64,000 bases of DNA from Micavibrio_C sp046294845 (GTDB lineage: Bacteria > Pseudomonadota > Alphaproteobacteria > Micavibrionales > Micavibrionaceae), in contig JBKBNU010000001.1 in NCBI GenBank assembly GCA_046294845.1, positions 124,001 through 188,000 on the forward strand, written 5' to 3'. Position numbers and translations under genes: made by a program. Below the pieces are notes generated by a model. It searched no databases, was not told the DNA's origin, and saw only the letters and a list, made by a program, of their open reading frames with translations. Each line of letters starts with the position of its first letter. Position 1 is the first letter of the stretch. Of this stretch, positions 44,250 to 54,900 are shown in pieces.

Positions 44250-44476
44250 TTTCTGGCCTCCCACAAAAAAATCTATAATTTTATTGTGAACGCACATAAA
44301 AAGAATCTGTATCTGTCTTAAGTATGGAATGCGATCGCATTTGATTTTTATCAAGCTTGCCTTTTGCGATTATTATCTTGAAACCCATGACTGCTGTATC
44401 AGGATACCATGATAAAGAAAGTGTTACTTTTTATTGGCAAATAAATGCTGCCAATTGAAGAGCATTGGATAAAAAA

Positions 44477-44503
44477 AAAGCCCCTCTTCAGAGGGGCTTT
44501 TTT
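44477..44503 (-). terminator. Bidirectional-looking terminator after fadN-like gene
   Basis: A 10-bp stem AAAGCCCCTC/GAGGGGCTTT with a TTCA loop has A/T tracts on both sides. It lies 80 bp beyond the FadN-like stop (- strand). Confidence 0.88.
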
Positions 44504-44582
44504 TGAAAAAGTTGAAATTATCCAATCCGGCAGCAGCATTCAGAGGTGTGATTTTTATAGATATAACCAAAGTATGGGGTGC

Positions 44583-47384
44583 CTAGACCATCTTGAAGAC
44601 ACGTCCGATAGCGCAAAGCGTCTTCGGTGTCTGTTTGATTAGATCCCATGTCTTGCGAGCGCGCATTTGCCCATAAAATTCAGAAGTCATATCGGCCATC
44701 GCCTTTAATCTTTCTGCATTCTCTCCTGTCAGCGGCTTCCCGTCTACAGAACGGCGCGGTAAATCCTGATGCATCATCTGCTCCCTCAGCGTTGCCAGAG
44801 AAGGAGCCGGTTCAGGGCGATCCTCACGCAAATAGGTATTGTTAGCCAATGTATAACGCACACGCGGCCAGACTTGGGCCTTATCATTAAAGCCATCAAG
44901 AATACGATCACGTTCGAGCTGCATCATACGGCTATAATTCAACATGATGCCTTGATTGACATCCAGATAATCCTGCCCCTTTTCATCCATCAACTGGTGC
45001 AGATGATCATGATGTCGGGCAGCATGCTCTTCAATATCCTGACGATCAAGATGCTCGCCACCCGTCAAAACATCGGCCAGACGGTCGGCAGCCTGGACAT
45101 CAACATGATTAATGCCTGTTTTGGCACTGCCGCCCATATTGTACATCTTGTCAACATTCATACGGATAGCAACCTTGCCGGTAATACCCGGGAGCGTAAA
45201 CACTGGAAGTGCCTGCGGTTTATAATCCGGCACCATGGCAAGAGCCTTGGCCTTGGCATCAGCCAGAACACGGTCAGGGTTAAGTGTGACGCCGTCCGAA
45301 GGCTTCAACCACAATTTGGCCTTTGCATCCTGCGCATTCGTTGCCAAGGAAGACATGGGGCTGGAAAGTGCTGTCGCAGCCCGTATGACAGGTGCCATCG
45401 GTCCTTTCGCGCCCTGCCCTGCCTTCGCCGCATCAAAGCAGCGCTCGAGATAGCGTGTCGATCCGGTCCAGGCAGGCAAAATCCCGATACCGATTTCCGG
45501 CAAGGCCATTACCTGTTCGGGACCTGACTGAATAGCATCACAGTTTAGGAGCACCTCGCATCCACCACCCAAAGCCATGTTTTGGGCAGTCCCTTTGGGC
45601 GCGCCAATCACGGGGAACGGGGCTTGATGAAGGGCGGTGTAAACAGATTGCCCCTGATAGATCAGTTCGTGGAGCATGCCCTTCAAACCTTTTTCGGCAT
45701 AGCCCGCCAAACCAAACATTTTGGCATATTTGTTATCAGCCACATTCATAAAGACTTCGGCCAATTTCAGATTGGCCCCGACAGAAAAGCGCGGGGCATC
45801 ATTATAAATCACCATCGCCTTATAGAGATCGGAACGGGTCTTCATCAATTTGATGCTTTCATTCATCACCCAGAGAATAGACGGATCAACAGAATTATGT
45901 TGCGAATGGAATTCAAGGCAGGTCACGCCATCACCTATATCCCAAAGACTGGCGGAATGATGCGTAACCAATGGCTTGCTCTTAAGCTTTATATCCTCAA
46001 GATTGACGATACCTTCTTCGCGCCGGACAGGTTCATAGGAACCATCAAACCCCATAACCTTGAGCGTCCTGTTTTCAACCCTGTAGAAAGTTTCCTGCAC
46101 CTTATCCAGCAGCGGCGGAATGGGGATGCCTTCTGCCTCCAGCTTACCCTTAAACCAATCTATACCAAACTTATCCATCAACTGGAAAGGGCCAAGTTCC
46201 CAGTTATACCCGCCACGCATCGCATCATCGACAGCCTGAATATCATGAGCAAGTGTCTGGGCATGTTCCATGACATAGAGCATGGTATCGCGCATCACAG
46301 GCCAGACATAGCGTGCGCCTGCATGATCAGAGTTAAAGAAGCCCCGATAGCCGCCAAGCTTCCCAATTTGTTTTTCAAAGTGGGCATGCGGGCTTTCAAC
46401 AGCATCCCTGTACGTGCGTGTCTGCAAATCAAGGGCCTGCTTGACAGGCTTCCCTTTGGCATCACGAATAACTTGACCGCTTTCATCCTTCTTCAAGCGG
46501 TAATATCCACCCTTGCTATTGGCTTTACGGTTACCGACATAACCGTCCTTCAACATGGCGGCAAGATCCGTATCACCTGTATAGAATCTCTGGAAGTCAT
46601 CTTCTTGGGGTAAATGGGCGTGCAGATCCGATCTGACATGTTCGACAACATCCAGACCCACTTCATCACCCAAACGGAAAAGTCCCAAGTGTGGGAAGCC
46701 GAAGGCTTTACCCATCAGGGCATCCACATCCTCGATCTTCACATCCTGCGCGAGCGCTTCATGTTTGGCACGCTCCATGATGTACATACCAATGCGGTTG
46801 GCAATAAAGCCACGTTCATCCTTGCACAGGACCACTTTCTTGCCGAGGACCTTGTCGCCTACTTCACTGATCGCGGCAACAATTTCGGGATCAGTTACTT
46901 CACTTGGAATAACTTCCAGCAAATGCATAAAGCGGACGGGGTTAAAGAAGTGCGTGTTCAGGAAACGTTTTTTGAAATCATCATCCTGATCATAGGTAAT
47001 ATCGCCTGTTGTATCCATAGATGTGTTGGACGAGAAAATGGCATCGGGGCGGGCCACCTTCTGCACCGCCTTGTAAAGATCCTGCCTGATTTGGGGATTG
47101 GGGACCAATACACTCTCGACAATCCAGTCGCAGTCGGCAAGCAAATCAATATTATTATCGATTGTCCCCGTCTGGATACGTTTGGCATTATCGGGATGCA
47201 TCAATCCGGCATTAAAGGCATCTGTCGGTTTGGCCTGCAGCATACGCTGAATTTCAGCTTCGGCCTTACCTTCGAATTTATCAAGCAGAACAACTTCCAG
47301 TCCTGCGTTGGCGGCTTGAGCCGCGATTCCTGTTCCCATTGTACCGGCGCCAATGACACCGATTTTTTTGATTGTTTTCGTCAT
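44583..47384 (-). CDS. 3-hydroxyacyl-CoA dehydrogenase/enoyl-CoA hydratase fusion (FadN-like)
   Basis: This beta-oxidation enzyme has 933 residues. The N-terminal half is an NAD-dependent 3-hydroxyacyl-CoA dehydrogenase: the Rossmann motif 'IGVIGAGTMGTGIAAQAANA' is at the extreme N-terminus and 'THFFNPVRFMHLLEVI' follows. The C-terminal half contains an enoyl-CoA hydratase/crotonase-like region ('HNSVDPSILWVMNESIKLMK', 'NMALGGGCEVLLNCDAI', 'PEIGIGILPAWTGSTRYLER'). The domain order (dehydrogenase first) is the reverse of E. coli FadB/FadJ and matches Bacillus FadN. Start ATG has AAAGGGTT upstream, 42 bp after the thiolase stop. The ~140-residue extension over FadN length is unexplained. Confidence 0.88.
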   Translation of the reverse strand: MTKTIKKIGVIGAGTMGTGIAAQAANAGLEVVLLDKFEGKAEAEIQRMLQAKPTDAFNAGLMHPDNAKRIQTGTIDNNIDLLADCDWIVESVLVPNPQIRQDLYKAVQKVARPDAIFSSNTSMDTTGDITYDQDDDFKKRFLNTHFFNPVRFMHLLEVIPSEVTDPEIVAAISEVGDKVLGKKVVLCKDERGFIANRIGMYIMERAKHEALAQDVKIEDVDALMGKAFGFPHLGLFRLGDEVGLDVVEHVRSDLHAHLPQEDDFQRFYTGDTDLAAMLKDGYVGNRKANSKGGYYRLKKDESGQVIRDAKGKPVKQALDLQTRTYRDAVESPHAHFEKQIGKLGGYRGFFNSDHAGARYVWPVMRDTMLYVMEHAQTLAHDIQAVDDAMRGGYNWELGPFQLMDKFGIDWFKGKLEAEGIPIPPLLDKVQETFYRVENRTLKVMGFDGSYEPVRREEGIVNLEDIKLKSKPLVTHHSASLWDIGDGVTCLEFHSQHNSVDPSILWVMNESIKLMKTRSDLYKAMVIYNDAPRFSVGANLKLAEVFMNVADNKYAKMFGLAGYAEKGLKGMLHELIYQGQSVYTALHQAPFPVIGAPKGTAQNMALGGGCEVLLNCDAIQSGPEQVMALPEIGIGILPAWTGSTRYLERCFDAAKAGQGAKGPMAPVIRAATALSSPMSSLATNAQDAKAKLWLKPSDGVTLNPDRVLADAKAKALAMVPDYKPQALPVFTLPGITGKVAIRMNVDKMYNMGGSAKTGINHVDVQAADRLADVLTGGEHLDRQDIEEHAARHHDHLHQLMDEKGQDYLDVNQGIMLNYSRMMQLERDRILDGFNDKAQVWPRVRYTLANNTYLREDRPEPAPSLATLREQMMHQDLPRRSVDGKPLTGENAERLKAMADMTSEFYGQMRARKTWDLIKQTPKTLCAIGRVFKMV

Positions 47385-47426
47385 TTGATAACCCTTTATA
47401 AAAATATCAGAAGTGTCGTTCAGGCT

Positions 47427-48686
47427 TTATGCGCATTTGGGCGATTGGCACGCAGGCCCACCGCATTTGGCACGTGTACAGCTGTTAACTGTCGCCGCAG
47501 GGTTCTCAACAATCATGGCAACGCCCTGACCACCACCGATACACATCGTGGCAAGGCCGTAGCGCTTATTCTCACGCTTCAAAACTTCAGAAACATGGCC
47601 GACCAGACGGGCACCTGATGCACCCAAGGGGTGACCGATAGCAATCGCACCGCCATCGACATTGACTTTGGATTGATCAACGCCCATGCCCTGCTTTTCC
47701 CATTCCTTGAGAACGGCCAAGGATTGGGCCGCGAAAGCTTCGTTCAGTTCAATCACATCCATATCCGCCATGGTGAGGCCTGCCTTATTCAAGGCATCCT
47801 TGGTAGCTTCGACAGGGCCAATCCCCATGATTTCAGGGTCGCAGCCGGATTCACCAAAAGCCACAATACGGCTTAAAACCGGCAAATCATGAGCGGCGGC
47901 GAAAGCTTCGGATGTCACCATCACAGCCGTGGCCCCATCTGTAATTTGCGAGGAAGAGGCCGCTGTTACAGTACCTCCTGCTTCAAGTGCCTTGGCAACA
48001 GGTTTCAAACGGCCCAAAACCTCGAGGTTAGTATCACGGCGGACACCATCATCAAGAGCCAATCCGGCCAAGGGGACAATTTCATTATTATAGTGTCCGG
48101 CATCCTGGGCTGCGGCTGTGCGTTGATGTGATTGCAGGGCAAAGGCATCCTGTTCAGCACGACTGATATTATAAAGTGCCGCAAGGTTTTCAGCTGTGGT
48201 TGGCATATCCATGAAACCGGCCGGATTGCCTTCATGAATAGACTTATTCAGGGTCGGGTTATAACCGCCCATCGGAATATGGCTCATGCTTTGAACGCCT
48301 GTCACGATATAAACATGATCGGGGTTACGTCCGATCAGGGCATCGGCATAGGCAATCCCTTCCATCGAGGAACCGCAGAAACGGTCAAGGGATGTCCCGC
48401 CCGTAGCATTGGTCAGCTTGCAATCCTTATGCAGGACATTGAGGCGGGCGATATTCAAACCCTGATCGCCTTCCTGATGGACGGCACCGGTAAGAACCTT
48501 TTTCACATGGACAGGATCAAGGCCGCTGCGCTCAAGCAATGTGTTAATCAGGGGTACTTGCATATCAACAGGATCAACATCGGCAAAACGGCCAGGCGCC
48601 TTACCCGTTCCCGGAATGGCAGCCTTGGCAAAAGCTGTGCGGCAATAAGCAACAATGACAGCTGTGGTATGATGCGGTGTAGTCAT
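47427..48686 (-). CDS. fadA: Acetyl-CoA acyltransferase (thiolase) with four-Cys tail
   Basis: This thiolase cleaves 3-ketoacyl-CoA with CoA, the last step of beta-oxidation. Of 419 residues, the first ~400 match the family: nucleophile Cys in 'SLDRFCGSSMEGIAYAD', 'NEAFAAQSLAV', the His of 'GGAIAIGHPLGASGAR', and the second catalytic Cys in 'TMCIGGGQG'. The last 17 residues are a non-family tail with Cys403, Cys408, Cys413 and Cys418 at exact 5-residue spacing. GGGAGAAATC precedes the ATG. It is the first gene of a two-gene operon with the FadN-like gene, the same partnership as Bacillus fadNA. Confidence 0.93.
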   Translation of the reverse strand: MTTPHHTTAVIVAYCRTAFAKAAIPGTGKAPGRFADVDPVDMQVPLINTLLERSGLDPVHVKKVLTGAVHQEGDQGLNIARLNVLHKDCKLTNATGGTSLDRFCGSSMEGIAYADALIGRNPDHVYIVTGVQSMSHIPMGGYNPTLNKSIHEGNPAGFMDMPTTAENLAALYNISRAEQDAFALQSHQRTAAAQDAGHYNNEIVPLAGLALDDGVRRDTNLEVLGRLKPVAKALEAGGTVTAASSSQITDGATAVMVTSEAFAAAHDLPVLSRIVAFGESGCDPEIMGIGPVEATKDALNKAGLTMADMDVIELNEAFAAQSLAVLKEWEKQGMGVDQSKVNVDGGAIAIGHPLGASGARLVGHVSEVLKRENKRYGLATMCIGGGQGVAMIVENPAATVNSCTRAKCGGPACQSPKCA

Positions 48687-48874
48687 GATTTCTCCCTGAT
48701 TTTTAGATTATTTTTTTGTATAGAAATTTTTTACAACGAAGGAAGGGTCGAGTCACGGCCTGATTTGTTACTATCCCGCTTCGCTGCCAAACACCTGAAA
48801 ACTCCCTGTTTTTCCGTATAAATACCCAATACACATCTGCTGCAACGCAATAAAATCAGGGGGCGACACAAAAA

Positions 48875-48896
48875 AAGCCCCCGTAATCGGGGGCTT
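48875..48896 (-). terminator. Rho-independent terminator after tpsA
   Basis: Stem AAGCCCCCG/CGGGGGCTT with a TAAT loop. On the - strand a run of seven T residues follows. It lies 23 bp beyond the tpsA stop. Confidence 0.9.
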
Positions 48897-48919
48897 CTTC
48901 ATAAATTTGTGTCTGAAGC

Positions 48920-51900
48920 TTACAAGTCTGATTGGCAGGAAGCAGCATCGCTGAGCGCGGCATCCGGTGAACCGATATAGTTCATGTTCACGATACTGCC
49001 TGCACCGACAGCGGCAATCGCATCGCCCCAGCAGGAAGAGCTGCTGGAAGAAATGCCATCATCACCACCGGCGGCGGGCTCAAGGTTAGCCAGTCTTTCA
49101 ACCAGATCACTGTACTGACCGCCACCTTGGCCCTGAGGCTGACCTTCACCGCCTGCGGCGGGCGAGATAGCGTTCAGGAAGTTGGCGATGTTACCGGCAA
49201 AGCCCGGTACCAGCGGCAGACCCGTAATCGTCAGGTTCAAACGTCCTGCTGTCGGTGTGAAGCCTGCAATGTTACGGAAGATATCTTCCTCATTGATGTC
49301 AGGCACTGCACCGAAGAAGAACAGGCCGAGCGAGTTCTGGTCGTTGAAGTGGAAGATCTTCGCTTCGATTGCATCGTACTGGGCCTGTGTCAGGAACGGC
49401 ACAGTATCAGGACGGAAACCGTCATAGGTTGCATGATAACCATCAAGAATGGTCGGGTTACCCGGTGCGAAGAAGGCCCCGTTTGCCAGCTCAACATAGT
49501 ATTGTGACTGGCCGTTGAAGACTGTCTCACCGATGGTGTTGCCTACCAGTGTCAGGTTCAGCGGGTTGCCCAGGGCTGTCGGATCGAAGCGCAGGGCTAC
49601 GTTACCACCATTGAAGGTGTTGGCATCTGCCCCTGTGCCAGTCAGATCGATATCGCCGCTCTGGAATTCCGCACCGATCGGGTTGTCATTGAAGGTGTTG
49701 CCTTTCAGGACAATCAAACCGTTGTTAGGACCAGAAGCGAACAGACCACGGTTACCGGAATTGCTGATCACATTGGACAGAACCTGCACATCCGTGTTGC
49801 CATTCAGGTGAATACCGTTATTACCGGCAAAGTCGATGGTGTTACCACGGATCACAACGTTGCTTGACGGATTGACATAGACACCATCATCGCCTGTGAA
49901 AGCAATGTTGTTATCGCTGATCGTCACGTTCGAGGAGCTGCGTACATCCACGCCGTCATCCAGAACATAAGCAATCGTGTTGTTGTCAATTTCAAGATCG
50001 TTTGTACCGCTTACATTGATACCGTCATTCAGCGAGAAGCCGACAATGTTATCACGAATGGTCAGACTATCAGAGTTGCGCGCTCTCACGCCATGACCGC
50101 CTGTGAAGCCGATCAGGTTGCCGATCACTGTTGTATCGGTCATGTTACGCAGATCAATACCGTCGCCACCGGTGAAACCGATCAGGTTGGCACCGATAAT
50201 CACGTTATCGCCACGGCGCACATTGATACCGTCATTACCTGTCAGACCGACAGCGTTCAGACCGATCAACATATTATCTGTGTCACTGGTTTCAATACCG
50301 TTATCAGCAGACACGCCAATCAGGTTGCCCACAATCGCAACACCGTTGCTGTTTTCGATATCGACAGCATCATCACCGACAAGACCCACAGCGTTCAATG
50401 TTACAAGAGCGCCAAGGTTGTTTGTGAGGTGGATACCATCACCGCCTGTGAAACCGATCAGGTTACCGGCATAGAGACCGCCCAGAACATTGCGGGCATC
50501 AAGGCCGTTACCGCCTACGAAACCAACGTTATTGCCGACAACAGCCAGACCAACCGCATTGCGAACGTTAATACCATTATCACCGGCCAATGTTACATCG
50601 TTACCGGCAACCAATGTGCCGATAGCGTTGCGAACATCGATGCCATCATCAGCAACGCCTGCGACTGTATTGTCGGCGATCACTACACCCAGTGTGTTAA
50701 CAGTGGAAATACCGTCATTGCCTGTCAGCGCCACGCGGTTATTCACGATACCGGAAAGGATGGCGTTTGTGAGAACGATACCGTCATCACCGGCACCCAG
50801 AACATCGTTATCGTGAACATAGGCCACAGCCACATCGTTCAGGTCGATACCATCATCAGCCACACCGGCGACATCGTTGCCTTCAACATTCACGAAAGCA
50901 GAACGATTAATGTCAATACCGTCATCACCGGCACCGACTACCGTATTGCCTTGAACATTCAGGCCCAGAACATCCTCGATCAGGATGCCATCAAACGCCA
51001 CACCGGCAATGAAGTTGTTGCTGACATCGATACCGACTGACGGATCAACATAGATACCGTTGCTGAGAGAACCAGCAACGTTGTTATTGTTGATTGTCAC
51101 CAGCGCGGCATTACGCAGATCGATGCCATTACCGACTGTACCGACAACAGTATTGTTGTCGATGCTCAAGAGAGCCACTTCACTGGCCTCAATACCATTA
51201 TCAAGCGTAGCAGCCACTGTATTGCCGGAAACCGAGCCCAGAGCGACATTCTGGACATCAATGCCATCATCGCCTGTACCTGCAACAGTGTTATCTTCGA
51301 TGGCGAGCAGAACACCGCCATCAACGAAGATACCATCGCCCACAGCTACAGCTACATTGTTACCGACAACCGCCAGTCCCAGACCGTTTTCAAGATCGAT
51401 ACCATCACCCAGAGCGCCCACAACCGTATTACTGGCAACCAGAGCCCCGAAGAGGTTTTCTCCATGGATGCCATCATTACCTACGGCAAAGATCTGGTTG
51501 CCCAGAACCGCAGCAACAGCGCTGTTAGTCAGTTCAATACCGTTATCGGCCGCACCCAGAACCGTGTTACCGGCAATCAGGTCTGCGGCTGTGTTGTTGA
51601 GCTTGATGCCATCGCCGCCCAGAGCCAGACCAACAGTATTGTTTGTAACCGCTACGGCGGCAGATGTTTGAACATCGATACCGTCTTCACCGACCAGAAC
51701 AATCGTGTTGCCATCAATGTTCAGGCCGATCACATCATCGGCATGGATACCATCAAGCACCGCACCCAGAATATTGTTGTTGCTGATATCGATACCAAAC
51801 GAAGGATCAACGAAGATACCGTGACCAAGAACCAGATCAACATTATTACCGTTGATGGTTACAAGGCCAGAGTCACGCAGATCAATACCGTTATTGCCCG

Positions 51901-54900
51901 CACCAATCACTGTGTTACCAACAATGCCGGCCCCCAGAAGGTTGCTGGCTTCGATGCCATTGTCAAAAGCGGCTGCAATATTGTTGCCTTGAACAAGGCC
52001 GAGCACCACGTTCTGGATGTCGATGCCATCATCGCCCGCGCCTGTCACCGTGTTGCCCGCAATCAGCAGCAAAGCACCGCCATCGGCATAAATGCCGTCT
52101 TCGAAAGCGCCCGTGACTGTATTGCTTGTCACGCCCGCCAGAGCAGCATTTGCAAGCTCGATACCGTTGCCGCCAACCAGTGTTACCGTATTGCCGGAAA
52201 CAAGATCGCCTGCGGTGTTATTGAGTTTGATACCATCGCCGACAGCGCCCGTTACCGTGTTGCCGACAACGCCGACAGCAAGGCCGTTATTAAGGTCGAT
52301 ACCATCATCCAGCGCGCCCGTGATCGTGTTGCCCGCGAACAAGGCCCCCACGATACCGTCACCATAAATACCATCGCCTGCCGTACCGGTGATTGTGTTG
52401 CCCGCGACCAGCGCCAGACCTGTTGATTGAAGATCGATACCATTGCCGCCAACAGCTGTAATGGTGTTACCAGTAATGCCATCACCCAGTGTTTCGCTGG
52501 CCTCGATACCATTGTCTGCCACCAGTGTCACTGTGTTGCCAGTCACCAGAACGGCGCCTGATTTTTCAACATCGATACCGTCATCGCCTGCACCCGTTAC
52601 GGTGTTACCCGCGATCACCAGACCAAGTGTGTCCGTTGCAAAAATACCGTCAAGCAAAGCGCCCAGAACGGTATTACCCGTCAGCCAGACATTACTGGAT
52701 GGATTAACGTAGATACCGTTTGCCAGAACGCCTGTGATGCCGTTATTGGCAACGACAACATTGTTTGAACTTTTAACGCTCACACCGTTTTGGGCTGCGC
52801 CTAAAATGGTATTGCCATCAACCTGAACGCTGTCAACCGTATCAAGGCCAATCGCGTTACCGCCCACCAGATCAACTGTGTTGCCAGTGATGCGCAGGTT
52901 ATTTGTATTGTCGGCATGAATGCCGTCAGCCGCTGCCAAAGTCACATCGTTATTGCTAACCACGTTTTGGGCACCGCTATTGGCACCTGTAACATGAATG
53001 CCGTTCAGCACGGATCCGGCAACAGTATTGTTATCAACAGTCACACCGCTTGAAGCACCAACCAGAATACCGTCTTTGGCTGCGCCCGTAATGGTGTTGC
53101 CGCCGATCAGCACATTATTCAGATCCAAACCGGAAATCGCATTACCCGTCACCAGATTGACGGTGTTGCCCGTCACACTGCTGTCGTCCGTTTGCACCAA
53201 TTTGATACCATCGGTACCTCCAACTGTCAGGCTGACAGTGTTGTCTTCAACATGAATATCGGAAGAACGATCCGCACCGAGGTTACCGACATAAATGCCT
53301 TCACCTACTGTCGCGCTGATATTATTGCGACGAACATGAACATGATTAGCACCCTGAATGTTTACGCCATCACCGCCTGTGCCGGTAATGGTGTTGTCAT
53401 CAACCAGAATAGCGCCACCATCATTGATGCTGACGCCATGTCCGCCTTCGAGCGAGAAGTTGTTATGATGGATATTACCGCCGATCACACCATTAAAGAC
53501 AACGCCGGAATTAACCAAAGCGCTGAATTTGTTATTGTTCACGGTGATGTTGGTTGCTCCCGCCTTGCCCACGACACCATTATTGTCGATGGAGAAGACG
53601 CTGTTGGCGACTGTGGTATTGTTGGAACCGTTATTCACGGACACGCCATCACTGGAGAGTGTGAAGGACAAACCATCCAGCGTGACATTATCACCGCCGA
53701 TATTCACACCTACACCAAGAAGGCCCGTAACATTGGACTCTGCCGCGCGTGTGGCGCTGCCATCAACACCGTAGTTATTACCCTTAATCAGGAAGTTGTC
53801 TTCATTAACGGTAAAGCCCGTGAATGTACCGGCGCCCAGCGTGATTGTGTTCAAGCCAGTGCCTGTATTCTGGATCGCATCAACGACATTCTGAACTGTG
53901 TATCCGAGTACCGCATTCTGGTTGAGGGTAATCGTCCCTGTACCGGTTGTTCTAATGCTGTTAGAAGATGTCGATTTGAATGTACCTGTGTTGAACAGGT
54001 TGATATTGCCGCCTTCAGCATCAATAACAGCACCCGCTTTCAGAACATTATTACGCGCTGTAGTCGTAATATTGTGACCGTTCAGATCAATCAGAGAATT
54101 TTCTTCCAGCGTAAAGTCACCATTATTATCAGCATCTGTGTCGGCATTAAGTGCCACATTTCCGTTAGCCGACAATGACGCATTAGTAAACGTACCGATC
54201 CCGATCCAACACCACGCGCCAGAGCACGTGCGATCAAACACAACATCGTCACTGGAATTGATATTGATATTGTTGGCTGTGTTGTTGCCATAGAATGTGA
54301 TGGTTTGCGTACCGCTTGCCGTTCTATTAGCAAGATTGACCGTGTTAAAACCGCTCAAATTGGCATTATCAACAAAAATATTGTTGTCCATGCTGCCGAT
54401 GCCTGAACGGCCAATACTCAGAGCGCCCGCTGTGATTTTGGCAAGCTCCGCATTATCGAGAACGAGGCCACCATTGTTACCACCCACGGAAATATCGCCG
54501 CTGGTTTTACGTGTAACGGTCACTGTTGCGCCTGTAGAGATGCTGCCATCACCGGCTGTACCACCTATACCGCCCGTACCGCCATTACCGCCTGCACCAC
54601 GTGAACCGCGAGTACCACTACCAGATGTTTCATTACCATGGGAACCTATGCCGCCCGTACCGCCATTGCTGCCGTTGTTACCGGTAGAGGTATTACCGAT
54701 GGTCAGGTTATTCGCTGTCAGATTGATATCACCGGTTGAGGAGGTCAGTGTGCCTGTGCCACCGTTACCGCCATTGCCGCCTGTACCACCTGTACCGCCC
54801 TTACCGCCATTGCCACCATTATAGCTGCCAGCGCTATCGCCGCCATCACCACCTGTGCCGCCTGTACCGCCCGCACCGCCGTTACCACCAGCACCACCGA

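Noticed and set aside
50093..52426. Long + strand open frames opposite tpsA (hundreds of codons)
   Set aside because: They are by-products of the 69-bp periodic tpsA coding repeat read in antisense. They have repetitive Pro/Thr/Val or Asn/Thr composition, no start signals and no family features.
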